Positions 16,288 to 26,765 of a stretch of 37,959 nucleotides of DNA are shown in pieces; within the stretch, counting starts at the first letter, position 1; each line of letters starts with the position of its first letter. Both the position numbers and the translations under genes were made by a program. This DNA comes from JANXSS01 sp043729515 (GTDB lineage Bacteria > Pseudomonadota > Gammaproteobacteria > Burkholderiales > Burkholderiaceae_D): assembly GCA_043729515.1 (NCBI GenBank), contig JAYTLK010000054.1, forward strand, positions 1 to 37,959, given 5' to 3'. Under the pieces are notes generated by a model. That model was not told where the DNA came from. It worked only from the letters and a program-made list of their open reading frames with translations, and did no database searches.

Positions 16288-16937
16288 GCAAGCGTCCGGC
16301 TGCTCCCGGTTCGCGGCTGCGCCGGCCTGCCAGCGCCTTCCGCATCGGTTGCATCGACGTCCTCTCCCGCCCTGGAGGAACCGGCGCCGCCGCTGCCACT
16401 CTGGGCATCACGATCTCGCTGCTCGCCGCCTGCACGCCGACCTACGACTGGCGCACGGTTCGTGGCGCCGGTGCGCCGTTCAGCGTGCTGCTGCCGGCAA
16501 AACCGTCCAACATGACCCGCACCGTCAACCTCGGCGGCATCATGGCCAGCATGACCATGACTGCCGCCGAGGTCGATCATGTCACTTTTGCCGTCGGCAC
16601 CGCCGAACTCGCCTCTGCCGACCAGGCCCGCGCGGCGCTTGCCGTGATGAAGGAGACGATGGTGCGCAATATCGGCGGTGTCGTCCTGCAGGAAAAGAAT
16701 GTGGCCGATCCAGGCGGCCAACGCATCGATGTCGACGCCGGCCCGGCCGGGTCGGGCACGCCGGCCGCGCCAGGCACACCCGGCTCATCCGGCACGCTGG
16801 CGCCCAAGGCCAGCATGCTGCATGCGCGGTTCATTGCCCGCGAACGGCGGGTCTACCAGGTGATGGTCATCGGCCCGGCAAGATCGATGCGGCCAGAAGC
16901 AATCGATACCTTCCTGACCTCGTTCGCGCTGGAATAG
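16284..16937 (+). CDS. Putative lipoprotein of unknown function
   Basis: 217 residues. The N-terminus contains a hydrophobic segment ending SLLAAC with the lipid-modified Cys near residue 50; the 30-odd residues before it are unusually long, so a later start is possible, but the ATGA overlap with the preceding membrane-protein gene favours this one. After the Cys comes TPTYDWRTVRGAGAPFSVLLPAKPSNM, a block I associate with small Burkholderiales lipoproteins of unknown role. A Pro/Gly/Ala/Ser-rich loop (about 150-175) interrupts the domain. It may be translated with the redox cluster only because of the overlap; function unknown. Confidence 0.72.
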   Translation: MSKRPAAPGSRLRRPASAFRIGCIDVLSRPGGTGAAAATLGITISLLAACTPTYDWRTVRGAGAPFSVLLPAKPSNMTRTVNLGGIMASMTMTAAEVDHVTFAVGTAELASADQARAALAVMKETMVRNIGGVVLQEKNVADPGGQRIDVDAGPAGSGTPAAPGTPGSSGTLAPKASMLHARFIARERRVYQVMVIGPARSMRPEAIDTFLTSFALE

Positions 16938-17043
16938 ACGGGCTGGCCAGACGGTGAAATGGGTGGAACGGCAGACCGGGCACGGCCCGTGTCACCGGAG
17001 AAATTTTTTAAAATCAATTTTTACCGGCTCAAGTACGCCCGCG

Positions 17044-17073
17044 CTGCCATCGGACTCTGCGCTTTCCTATATT
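17044..17073 (+). promoter_or_regulatory. Possible sigma-70 promoter for the DUF1840 gene
   Basis: CTGCCA (17044-17049) and TATATT (17068-17073) are 18 bases apart. It would give a leader of about 55 bases. Moderate match only; the 200-base gap after the lipoprotein gene makes a new promoter here likely. Confidence 0.35.
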
Positions 17074-17136
17074 CTGATCGATGATCCATTCAATCAAATC
17101 GACCAACCATTGCAATCGAACTTCAAGGACAAACCG

Positions 17137-17481
17137 ATGCTGATCACTTTCAAATCCAAAGCTGCTGCCGACGTGCTGATGTATGAAGAGCATGCAAAAC
17201 GCATTCTTGCGTTGCTCGACAAGGATGCCAGGCGCGGCGTCATCACGGCAGCCGAGTCGGGCAATGCGGTGGCCGTGCTCGAAGCCGAGATCGCCGGCAG
17301 CAGGGCGCACCATCCCTCGGAAGAAATGGCGCGCGACGTCGCTGCGCATCACGGCGCCGACGGCGACGATCATGAGCATGAAAAGATGCAGTTCGTCAGC
17401 TTCGCCACCCGCGCCTATCCGCTGCTCGAAATGCTGAAGGCTGCGCATCTGGGCAATCATGATGTGATGTGGGGCGTCTGA
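17137..17481 (+). CDS. DUF1840 family protein
   Basis: 114 residues, typical size of this Burkholderiales family of unknown function. The N-terminus MLITFKSKAAADVLMYEEHAK and the central HHPSEEMARDVAAHH region, rich in His and Asp, are characteristic; the C-terminal part (VSFATRAYPLLEMLKAA) is a predicted helix. Cytoplasmic, no signal. AAGGAC precedes the ATG by six bases, which fixes the start against longer upstream open codons. The gene lies 17 bases upstream of rsmB and may share its transcript. Function unknown. Confidence 0.82.
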   Translation: MLITFKSKAAADVLMYEEHAKRILALLDKDARRGVITAAESGNAVAVLEAEIAGSRAHHPSEEMARDVAAHHGADGDDHEHEKMQFVSFATRAYPLLEMLKAAHLGNHDVMWGV

Positions 17482-17498
17482 CGGACGTCGCTTCTTCC

Positions 17499-18830
17499 AT
17501 GTCGACACAAGACTTTCCGAAACACGATTCGCTGGCGTTCGCGCTGCACGGTGCTGCGCAGGCCGTGAGCCGGGTGCGCGCCGGGGTCGCCCTGCCGCAA
17601 GCATTGGGTCTCGTCTTTGCGCAGGATGCTGCCTTGCCGGCGCAGGCACGCGGTGCGATCCAGGACCTGAGCTACCGCGCCATGCGCACGCTGGGTCGTG
17701 CCGATGCGCTGATCGCGCGCCTGACCACCCGCGCTCCCGCGCCACCGGTGCTGCATGGCCTGTTGTGCGTGAGCCTGGGCCTGCTCTCCGAGCCGGCAGG
17801 CAACGGCCCGCCCGCCTACAGCGACCATGCCGTGGTGGACCAGGCCGTGACGGCGGCCGCGTCCGATCCGGACATGGCGCATGCCAAGGGAATGGTCAAT
17901 GCAGTGCTGCGGCGCTTTCTGCGCGAACGGGTGGAGCACCTGCAGGCAGTGCTGGCCCTGCCGGCCGCGCGTTGGAATTATCCGGCCTGGTGGATCGACA
18001 TGACCCGGGCGGCGTATCCCGCGCAATGGGAAGCGATCCTGGCAGCCGGCAATCAGGCGCCGCCGTTGAGCCTGCGGGTGAATCGTCGCCGAACGAATGT
18101 TGCGGACTACCTCGCACGGCTCGGCGAGGCCGGCATCCCCGCACGCCGTATCGGCGCCGATGCCATCCGCCTGGACACGCCGCTGCCCGTCGGCCGGATA
18201 CCCGGATTCGCGGCGGGAGAGGTATCGGTTCAGGATGCCGGCGCTCAACTGGCTGCCGCACTGCTGGATCTGCGCGACGGCATGCGGGTGCTGGACGCAT
18301 GCGCTGCGCCGGGCGGCAAGTCCGGGCATCTGCTTGAAACAGCGGCGATCGCGCTGACATCGCTGGACAACGACGTACAACGCATGATCCGAATCACCGA
18401 CAACCTGGAGCGTCTGGGCGCCAGCGCGCGGCTCGTGCATGGCGACGCCGCCAGCCCGAACTGGTGGGACGGGAAGGGCTTTGATCGCATCCTGGCCGAT
18501 GTTCCCTGCACTGCCTCGGGCATCGTGCGGCGCCATCCGGATATCCGGTGGCTGCGCCGCAAGTCAGACTCTGCGCAACTGGCAACACTTTCAGCCCAAA
18601 TTCTCGACAACCTTTGGCAGATGCTAGTTCCCGATGGTAAATTGTTGTTCGTGACATGCTCGGTCTGGCCGCAGGAATCCGAAGGACAAGCCGCTGCCTT
18701 TGCCCAGCGCCACGGCGCGCGCCGGTTGCCCGCCCCGGGGCAATTGTTGCCTGGAGTAAAACGTCCCGACATGCCGGAAGACCATGACGGCCTGTTTTAC
18801 GCGCTGTTCCAGAAATCTGGCGCCGGATGA
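17499..18830 (+). CDS. rsmB: 16S rRNA m5C967 methyltransferase RsmB
   Basis: 443 residues. N-terminal NusB-like RNA-binding domain (about 10-150), then an N1 region and a Rossmann methyltransferase domain with SAM motif LDACAAPGGKSGHLLE (about 265-280). Both catalytic cysteines of m5C RNA methyltransferases are present: Cys337 in DVPCTASG and Cys387 in VTCSVW. It methylates C967 of 16S rRNA. Start chosen at ATG 17499; a start 30 bases earlier would overlap the DUF1840 stop. It is followed by DUF4390 and the NtrY/NtrX-like pair, a gene order common in Burkholderiales. Confidence 0.95.
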   Translation: MSTQDFPKHDSLAFALHGAAQAVSRVRAGVALPQALGLVFAQDAALPAQARGAIQDLSYRAMRTLGRADALIARLTTRAPAPPVLHGLLCVSLGLLSEPAGNGPPAYSDHAVVDQAVTAAASDPDMAHAKGMVNAVLRRFLRERVEHLQAVLALPAARWNYPAWWIDMTRAAYPAQWEAILAAGNQAPPLSLRVNRRRTNVADYLARLGEAGIPARRIGADAIRLDTPLPVGRIPGFAAGEVSVQDAGAQLAAALLDLRDGMRVLDACAAPGGKSGHLLETAAIALTSLDNDVQRMIRITDNLERLGASARLVHGDAASPNWWDGKGFDRILADVPCTASGIVRRHPDIRWLRRKSDSAQLATLSAQILDNLWQMLVPDGKLLFVTCSVWPQESEGQAAAFAQRHGARRLPAPGQLLPGVKRPDMPEDHDGLFYALFQKSGAG

Positions 18831-18950
18831 TGCTACAGCGCACCTGGCGGTTGGCGAAACGTCCGGCGTGCCCGCAAACTCTGCACCAGGCGCGCTGCCG
18901 CACATCATCCCGACCAACTTTACGACGGGTTCGTCTCCGTCTTGGCCCCA

Positions 18951-19532
18951 GTGACGCGACGACTTTTCCTTCTGCAGGTGCGCTGGTGGCTGGCGACGTT
19001 GTTCCTGGTGGCGGCACTGGCCCCGGCGATGGCGCTGGCAGCCGATGGCATTGACGTCGTCCAGGCGCATCTGGAGAGTTCGGAAGAAGGCTACCGGCTT
19101 TCGGCCACCTTCGGTTTCGATCTGAATCACAATCTCGAAGAAGCGCTCACGCGCGGCATCCCACTGCATTTCACCACCGACATCGAGATCCGGCGTCCGC
19201 GCTGGTATTGGTTCGATGAGACCACGATCAATGCCTCGCACACCATCCGCATCGAATACAACGTGCTGACGCGGCAGTATCGCGCCGGCGTCGCCGGCAG
19301 CGTGCAGCAAAGTTTTCCGAGCTTCGAGGATGCGATGTCACTGGTGCGGCGTCCGAGCCGCTGGGTGGTCGCCGAGCGTGGCACGATGAAGATCGGCGAA
19401 ACCTACATGGTCAGCACGCGCATGCGCCTGAACCTCGAATATCTGCCCAAGCCGTTCCAGGTCAATGCGCTCAACAACAGCGACTGGCGACTTTCTTCGG
19501 ACTGGCGCAATTTTTATTTCAAGGCTGACTAG
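18951..19532 (+). CDS. DUF4390 domain exported protein
   Basis: 193 residues from the GTG at 18951; a TTG at 18942 would add three residues and cannot be excluded, as neither has a clear ribosome-binding site. Signal peptide about 1-31 (WWLATLFLVAALAPAMALAADG), then a beta-rich domain with HLESSEEGYRLSATFGFDLN and the C-terminal NNSDWRLSSDWRNFYF typical of the family. Between rsmB and the NtrY-like kinase; the family is nearly always found next to this kinase pair, so it may sense or support envelope signalling, but its function is unknown. Confidence 0.85.
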   Translation: MTRRLFLLQVRWWLATLFLVAALAPAMALAADGIDVVQAHLESSEEGYRLSATFGFDLNHNLEEALTRGIPLHFTTDIEIRRPRWYWFDETTINASHTIRIEYNVLTRQYRAGVAGSVQQSFPSFEDAMSLVRRPSRWVVAERGTMKIGETYMVSTRMRLNLEYLPKPFQVNALNNSDWRLSSDWRNFYFKAD

Positions 19533-19600
19533 GTGATGCCGGCATCGTCCGCCGTTGCAATCTGCCGTCCCCCGCCGCACCGAACCGACAGCGTGCCAGT

Positions 19601-21934
<2,334 letters not shown>

Positions 21935-22105
21935 CTGTCGTGCAAATGCATCGTAATAATGCGCTCCAGAAACATATGGAGCGTAATTACGGTGCCGGAC
22001 AGTCCGCAGGCCGGCGTGGTACGCGCTGCCTGCAACGATGCTCGCAGAAAATGGTCTGACGATATCGTCGTCGATGACCGGTTCACACTTTAAGGGATGC
22101 AACGT

Positions 22106-22825
22106 ATGGCGAACATCTTGGTCGTTGATGATGAAATGGGTATCCGGGAACTGCTCTCGGAAATACTGGGCGACGAGGGTCACGTCGTGTCAACTGCCGA
22201 GAACGCGCAGCAAGCGCGTGAAGTGCGCCAAGCCGCTGCTCCCGATCTGGTGCTGCTCGATATCTGGATGCCGGACACCGACGGCGTGACGCTGTTGAAG
22301 GAGTGGCAGCGCGACGGCATGCTGACCATGCCGGTGATCATGATGTCAGGTCATGCAACGATCGACACGGCGGTCGAAGCGACCCGCATCGGCGCACTGA
22401 ATTTTTTGGAAAAACCGATCTCGATGCAAAAGCTGCTGAAAGCCGTGCAGCAGGGGTTGTCACGCGGCCAGGAAGTGGCGCGGCCAACCGTATTTCATCC
22501 GCGCGCCGTGCCGCCGGTAAGCGAAGTCGCGCATGCAGCCGAACCGGGTTTCGGTGTTGTCTCCAATGTCGGTCTGCCACCGTCCGCCAATCCGACGCCG
22601 GGCGCACCTGCCATCGAAGGCAAGGTCTTCACATTGTCTTTCGAGCTGCCCTTGCGGGAGGCACGCGACGCTTTCGAGCGCGCCTATTTCGAACATCACC
22701 TGGTACGGGAAGGCGGCAGCATGACGCGCGTCGCTGAAAGAACCGGTCTCGAACGTACCCACCTGTATCGCAAACTGAAGCAGCTCGGGGTCGAGCCGGG
22801 CAAGCTGGCCAGACGAGGCGGATGA
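22106..22825 (+). CDS. Short NtrX-like response regulator (receiver plus Fis-type HTH, no AAA+ domain)
   Basis: 239 residues. An intact receiver domain (about 1-118) has the acidic pocket VDDE, phospho-acceptor Asp52 in LLDIWMPD, Thr/Ser in MMSGHAT and Lys in EKP. A Pro/Ala linker follows (about 125-175), then a C-terminal Fis-type helix-turn-helix (about 195-235, MTRVAERTGLERTHLYRKLKQLG). The central AAA+ sigma-54-activating domain of ordinary NtrX (about 240 residues) is completely absent, so it cannot drive sigma-54 open-complex formation itself. ATG 22106 has AAGGG eight bases upstream; ATG 22097 overlaps that site. Separated from the kinase by 171 bases; its stop overlaps the next start. 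Confidence 0.92.
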   Translation: MANILVVDDEMGIRELLSEILGDEGHVVSTAENAQQAREVRQAAAPDLVLLDIWMPDTDGVTLLKEWQRDGMLTMPVIMMSGHATIDTAVEATRIGALNFLEKPISMQKLLKAVQQGLSRGQEVARPTVFHPRAVPPVSEVAHAAEPGFGVVSNVGLPPSANPTPGAPAIEGKVFTLSFELPLREARDAFERAYFEHHLVREGGSMTRVAERTGLERTHLYRKLKQLGVEPGKLARRGG

Positions 22826-23202
22826 CCCGCTGCACGCTGGTCACCGGCGATACTGCCGGGCAGCGCACCGCCCTGATTGCGGCGGCGCTCGATCCGCGAC
22901 TGGCCACCGTCGTCATTGCAGAGGGCCTGCAGGACGGCGCCGCATTGCCTGGAGCGCTGGTGTTTTCCGACCCGGCATCGCGTGCCGCACCCTTGCGCAT
23001 GATTACCATCGCTGCCAGCTGCCCGCATTGCGACGGCGGCCTGGTGATGCGCGTGACGCTCGATCGCATCCTGCGCCACCCACCGGCGGCTCTCTTCATA
23101 AGCCTGCTCAATGCCGCGCATCTGGCCCATCTGCAGCAATTTCTTTCCAATCCGCCTTACGTAGCCCTGCTCACGCTCGAGCCTGCTCTTCAGGCGCGCT
23201 AA
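22822..23202 (+). CDS. Small hypothetical protein resembling a degenerate CobW-type GTPase domain
   Basis: 126 residues, starting with an ATGA overlap on the ntrX-like stop, so it is co-translated. The N-terminus LVTGDTAGQRTALIAAAL lines up with the CobW/YjiA P-loop (GxxGxGKT) but the Lys is replaced (GQRT), and CPHC at about residues 68-71 falls where CobW proteins have their GCICC metal-binding motif. The C-terminal nucleotide-specificity and effector domains are missing. It therefore looks like a short, probably non-hydrolysing relative, possibly a metal-binding or regulatory protein. This relationship is my reading of pattern only; treat as hypothetical. Confidence 0.65.
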   Translation: MTRCTLVTGDTAGQRTALIAAALDPRLATVVIAEGLQDGAALPGALVFSDPASRAAPLRMITIAASCPHCDGGLVMRVTLDRILRHPPAALFISLLNAAHLAHLQQFLSNPPYVALLTLEPALQAR

Positions 23203-23436
23203 GTCGGCAGCTGCTGGTCATGCCAAGGCGACATTCCCCGCGCCTTGATTCCTGCCCGACTTCACTTCCGCCCTACATATTCCCCGCCACCTGTCGTTAA
23301 TGGACAGGTAGAACCGTCGGCGGCTGCGGCAAGCTCGGCTTATTTCCTCGCCATGGGTTGAAAAGTGACCGCCGGGCGCCACGTTGGTCATCGAGTCAGT
23401 CGAATCTATCGGGCATTACCCCATCAAGGAACCTGC

Positions 23437-23694
23437 ATGAACCTGATCTACAACAGCGAGCAGTACAGTGTGGTGGAATTCGGCGCAGACAACGGCCAGG
23501 AAGCGCTGCGTTTCGGCGGCTATGAAATCATGGACAAGCCGGGCAAACGGGAAATCTTCATCGGCGGCAATTGGGCCGAAGCATTCCGCAAGACTGTGGT
23601 TGACCTGATCGCCAGCGAGCCGACCGAGGAAGAAGTCGATGCGTTCCTGGGCAATTACGATGGCGTAATGCGCCAGCCTGTCGTCTTCCACTGA
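23437..23694 (+). CDS. DUF3567 family protein
   Basis: 85 residues, matching the small betaproteobacterial DUF3567 family along its whole length (MNLIYNSEQYSVVEFGAD at the start, QPVVFH at the end). No signal peptide or membrane segment; acidic. AAGGA lies six bases before the ATG. It stands alone after a 234-base gap in which I see no gene. Function unknown; the family is conserved across Burkholderiales, which argues for a housekeeping role. Confidence 0.88.
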   Translation: MNLIYNSEQYSVVEFGADNGQEALRFGGYEIMDKPGKREIFIGGNWAEAFRKTVVDLIASEPTEEEVDAFLGNYDGVMRQPVVFH

Positions 23695-23735
23695 TCCATT
23701 GCCTCGGCGCTGGCAGCGCCGGAGAAACCATCTGA

Positions 23736-23755
23736 CCGCGAAGCTATACTCGCGG
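23736..23755 (+). promoter_or_regulatory. Inverted repeat around a -10-like TATACT just before the TrmB-like gene
   Basis: CCGCGA and TCGCGG (23736-23741 / 23750-23755) flank the TATACT at 23745-23750, which ends seven bases before the ATG at 23758. No ribosome-binding site is seen. This suggests a leaderless or near-leaderless transcript with an operator-like palindrome over the -10 box; the -35 region is poor. Confidence 0.35.
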
Positions 23756-23757
23756 CC

Positions 23758-24432
23758 ATGCATGCCAATTCCCGCACCATTGCCAGTCGTCAGACCGGCA
23801 TCCATGACCAGCTTGCGGTTCGTGTCGCACGTCACGCGGCGACCGCATTCCGCAAGCCGATCGCGGCGCACAGCCAACAGGCATTCGACACCAGCATTGC
23901 CATCTGGCAGGAGCGTGGCGCCGGGCCGCTGATTCTTGACGCCGGCTGTGGCGTCGGTTTGTCCACTCATCACCTCGCAACGCAATTTCCGGATCATTTC
24001 GTGCTCGGCGTCGATCAGTCGGCCGACCGGTTGTCACGCGCCACGCACTGGCCGCAACCGTCACCGCCCAACCTGCTGCTGGTGCGCGCCAACCTGGTCG
24101 ACTATTGGCGCCTGCTGCATGCCGGGCGCATCCGCCTGGCGCGCCACTACCTGCTGTATCCGAACCCCTGGCCGAAGATCGGGCATGTCGGCCGGCGCTG
24201 GCCGGCGCATCCGGTGTTTCCGACGATCATCGCGCTCGGCGGGCAACTTGAATGCCGCAGCAACTGGCGCATCTACATCGACGAGTGCGCTGCTGCCATG
24301 AGCCAGCTCACCGGGGTACCGGTGGCAACCGAAGCATTCGATGCGGTATCCCCGATCACGCCTTTCGAAAGAAAATATCGTGACTCGCAACAGACCCTCT
24401 GGCGTTGCCGGATCGCCCTGTCGCCGCGCTGA
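23758..24432 (+). CDS. TrmB-like SAM-dependent methyltransferase (divergent tRNA guanine-N7 type)
   Basis: 224 residues. A Rossmann SAM site LDAGCGVGLSTHHLA (about 59-73) and FVLGVDQSADRL are followed by YPNPWPK, which corresponds to the TrmB motif PDPWPK, and by the C-terminal TPFERKYRDSQQTLWR, matching the TrmB TxFE segment. The catalytic-region Asp of PDPWPK is Asn here, and the usual basic patch after it (KxxHxKRR) is changed to GHVGRRW. It is therefore a TrmB relative, either the m7G46 enzyme in diverged form or a paralogue with another substrate. No canonical trmB is in the window for comparison. Start placed at the only suitable ATG. Confidence 0.8.
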   Translation: MHANSRTIASRQTGIHDQLAVRVARHAATAFRKPIAAHSQQAFDTSIAIWQERGAGPLILDAGCGVGLSTHHLATQFPDHFVLGVDQSADRLSRATHWPQPSPPNLLLVRANLVDYWRLLHAGRIRLARHYLLYPNPWPKIGHVGRRWPAHPVFPTIIALGGQLECRSNWRIYIDECAAAMSQLTGVPVATEAFDAVSPITPFERKYRDSQQTLWRCRIALSPR

Positions 24433-24625
24433 CTGCGGTTTGCGGGGGATCGCACGCCAACCTCCGGAATGACTGCCAAGAAAATTTGACAGCGCGCAAA
24501 AATCAACAGGGTTGACGGGATTCCCGCCGATGCAAGATTGTTCGGGGATTTGAAAGACGCTAAGCTTTGCGCATTGTTTTTTTAACACCGCGTTGCACGG
24601 CAGCACACCACCGAGGATCGATCGC

Positions 24626-26173
24626 ATGCCACCTGTGCCCGCTCCGGATGCACGTATCCACCCAGTCATCCTGATGCGTCCCGCTGACTTGGCTTGCGAC
24701 GACGCCCTCTCGGTGCAGCCATCCTGGCCCCGTGCAGCCACCGGCAGCGCGCAACCGGCGGGCCGGGCAGGTGCGGTCATACCGGGCATGCCACTTGGGC
24801 TGCCATCGATTCTGTCTGATGCCGGCGAATTCATGCTGCTCGCCTGTCCATCGGCAGCGGCAGTGCGCCAGGCGCATGCGTGCGGTAGCCGGGTTGGATT
24901 GCTGTTGCTGGAGCATGGACGTGATGCCGAGCAGCTTGCGCAGTGCCTGCCGCTGCTGCACCTGCCCGGCACTGTCTGGATCGGTCTGGTGGCCGGCAGT
25001 CTTCTGCCCCTGCCGGCGGTGCGGGAATGCATTGCCGAAGTCCTCTGCAGCTTCCTGCCGTGGCCATTGCGCCCCGGCGTGCTGTCACCCTGCCTGACGC
25101 AGGCGAGCGCCATGGCGTCGGTACGGGAGCAGCATGCCAGGGCACGCCATCCGGCAGCAGGAGAAGAGCCGGGCATGGTCGGCAAGACGCCGCAGATGCA
25201 AAAACTGTTCGACCAGTTGCGCAAGGTCGCGCGCACCGATGCATCGGTGTTGATCACGGGCGCCTCCGGCACCGGCAAGGAGCTGGCGGCGCTGTCGATC
25301 CATCGGCAGTCCGCGCGTTGCCGGGGGCCGTTCGTGGCGGTCAATTGCGGCGCCATCGCACCGCAGCTGTTCCAGTCAGAATTGTTCGGCCATGAAAAAG
25401 GCGCCTTCACCGGCGCCAGCCAGCGCAAGATCGGGCGCATCGAGGCAGCCCACGGCGGCACGCTTTTTCTTGATGAGATCGGCGACATGCCGTTTGACAT
25501 GCAGGTCAATCTGTTGCGCTTTCTTCAGGAGAAAACCATCGAGCGGGTTGGCGCCACCGAATCGATCGCCATCGATGTGCGGGTCCTGGCCGCAACCCAC
25601 GTCGATCTGGCGGATGCGGTTGCCCAGCGCCGCTTCCGGGAGGACCTGTATTACCGGATCAACGTGGTATGCGTGGCGATCCCGCGGCTGGCGGACCGGG
25701 GTGCTGACATCGAGGACCTCGCGCAGCACTATTTTTCGCGCTTTGCGCGGGTCCATAACCGCAGCCTGCGTGGTTTTTCGAAAGCGGCGATGCATGCGCT
25801 GCTCTCGCATCCCTGGCCCGGCAATGTGCGGGAGCTGGTGAACCGGGTGCAACGCGCTGCCGTGATGGCCGAGGGACGCTTCCTCCAGCCGGAAGATCTC
25901 GGTTTCGACCGTCCCGCAGAAGCGGACGGGATAATGACCCTGGAAGATGCGCGGGCCGCGGCCGAACAGGTGATGATCCGGCGCGCGCTGTCGCAGGCCC
26001 GCAACCAGGTTTCGCGCGCGGCGCTGCTGCTGGGCGTTTCGCGTGTGACGCTGTACCGCCTGATCGAGAAGTACCATATTCAGAATCATGCGACAGCCAC
26101 GCTGTCGAGCCCGCAATTGGCCGCCAACGACACCGGACTGCCGGTCGAGACCAAGTTGCTCGGCCAGCCTTGA
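24626..26173 (+). CDS. Sigma-54-dependent activator with VpsR-like N-terminal domain
   Basis: 515 residues. The N-terminal 170 residues look like the atypical receiver of VpsR-type regulators and lack a normal phospho-acceptor pocket. The AAA+ domain has Walker A GASGTGKE (212-219), the sigma-54-contacting loop GAFTGA (259-264) and Walker B GGTLFLDEIGD; a Fis-type helix-turn-helix (about 450-490, QVSRAALLLGVSRVTLYRLIEKY) ends the protein. VpsR-like proteins are known c-di-GMP-responsive regulators of exopolysaccharide genes; that role here is inference. ATG 24626 has GAGGA eight bases upstream; a TTG at 24593 is less likely. No target operon is adjacent. The shared terminator at 26267 follows. 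Confidence 0.9.
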   Translation: MPPVPAPDARIHPVILMRPADLACDDALSVQPSWPRAATGSAQPAGRAGAVIPGMPLGLPSILSDAGEFMLLACPSAAAVRQAHACGSRVGLLLLEHGRDAEQLAQCLPLLHLPGTVWIGLVAGSLLPLPAVRECIAEVLCSFLPWPLRPGVLSPCLTQASAMASVREQHARARHPAAGEEPGMVGKTPQMQKLFDQLRKVARTDASVLITGASGTGKELAALSIHRQSARCRGPFVAVNCGAIAPQLFQSELFGHEKGAFTGASQRKIGRIEAAHGGTLFLDEIGDMPFDMQVNLLRFLQEKTIERVGATESIAIDVRVLAATHVDLADAVAQRRFREDLYYRINVVCVAIPRLADRGADIEDLAQHYFSRFARVHNRSLRGFSKAAMHALLSHPWPGNVRELVNRVQRAAVMAEGRFLQPEDLGFDRPAEADGIMTLEDARAAAEQVMIRRALSQARNQVSRAALLLGVSRVTLYRLIEKYHIQNHATATLSSPQLAANDTGLPVETKLLGQP

Positions 26174-26196
26174 CGGGCAGCGGCGTATCGTCATCC

Positions 26197-26268
26197 ATGC
26201 ACGCCGCCACCATTGCCGCTGCAGCGCGGCGCTGGATCAAGAGCAACCGCTTCGACGCCAAACAATAA
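26197..26268 (+). CDS. Possible 23-residue cationic small protein
   Basis: A short open frame begins with ATG at 26197, 23 bases after the regulator stop, and ends with TAA at the foot of the terminator stem. The product (MHAATIAAAARRWIKSNRF then DAKQ) is helical, basic and amphipathic. There is no strong ribosome-binding site, and no family is recognised. It may be chance, a relic of a gene end or a real small protein co-transcribed with the regulator. Confidence 0.2.
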   Translation: MHAATIAAAARRWIKSNRFDAKQ

Positions 26269-26298
26269 AAAATCCGGCCATCAAGCGCCGGATTTTTT
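26267..26298. terminator. Bidirectional Rho-independent terminator
   Basis: AAAAAATCCGGC and GCCGGATTTTTT form a perfect 12-base stem around an eight-base loop, with T runs in both directions. It serves the plus-strand regulator and the minus-strand DUF4148 gene, which converge here. Confidence 0.92.
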
Positions 26299-26333
26299 TG
26301 CCTCGATCGCCAGCGGACCGGCGGGAGACGTGC

Positions 26334-26765
26334 TTAGAATCGCACTGCGTACGAACGATTGACCTGTGCCGACTGGACGGCTTCGGCACGAACTTCCGCG
26401 CGGGTGCGGCTGCTGCCGGCGATGCGGGTGGTCGGGATCACTTCGGCTTCGCTCGGTGCGACATAAGAACCGTCGGCCTGCGCCCGGATCAGTTCAGCCA
26501 CGACTTCCGCACGGGTCTTGGCGGCTGCCACTTGCGAACGCTGGTTGGTGCCGAACTGGTTGTAGTTTCCTTCGGTCACGGGCAACTGGCCGGCAGCTTC
26601 GGCCTGCACCAGTTCCTGCACGACCTGGGTGCGGGTCTTGACGGCGGCGCTTTGCACGACCGGCTCAGGATAGGTCTCGGCCAGTGGTGCGGCAACGACG
26701 GCCGAGGACAGCAGCAGCGAAGCCAGGATGGTGGACAGGGCGGCGATGTTGTTCTTGGTTTTCAT
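26334..26765 (-). CDS. DUF4148 family exported protein with three short repeats
   Basis: 143 residues. Signal peptide about 1-27 (NIAALSTILASLLLSSAVVAAP) and three repeats beginning KTRTQVVQELVQAEAAGQLP, KTRAEVVAELIRAQADGSYV and RTRAEVRAEAVQSAQ, the hallmark of DUF4148 proteins, which are numerous in Burkholderiales and of unknown function. AAGGAG lies seven bases before ATG 26765, so the upstream 21 in-frame codons are not used. Monocistronic, ended by the shared terminator. Probably periplasmic. Confidence 0.88.
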   Translation of the reverse strand: MKTKNNIAALSTILASLLLSSAVVAAPLAETYPEPVVQSAAVKTRTQVVQELVQAEAAGQLPVTEGNYNQFGTNQRSQVAAAKTRAEVVAELIRAQADGSYVAPSEAEVIPTTRIAGSSRTRAEVRAEAVQSAQVNRSYAVRF

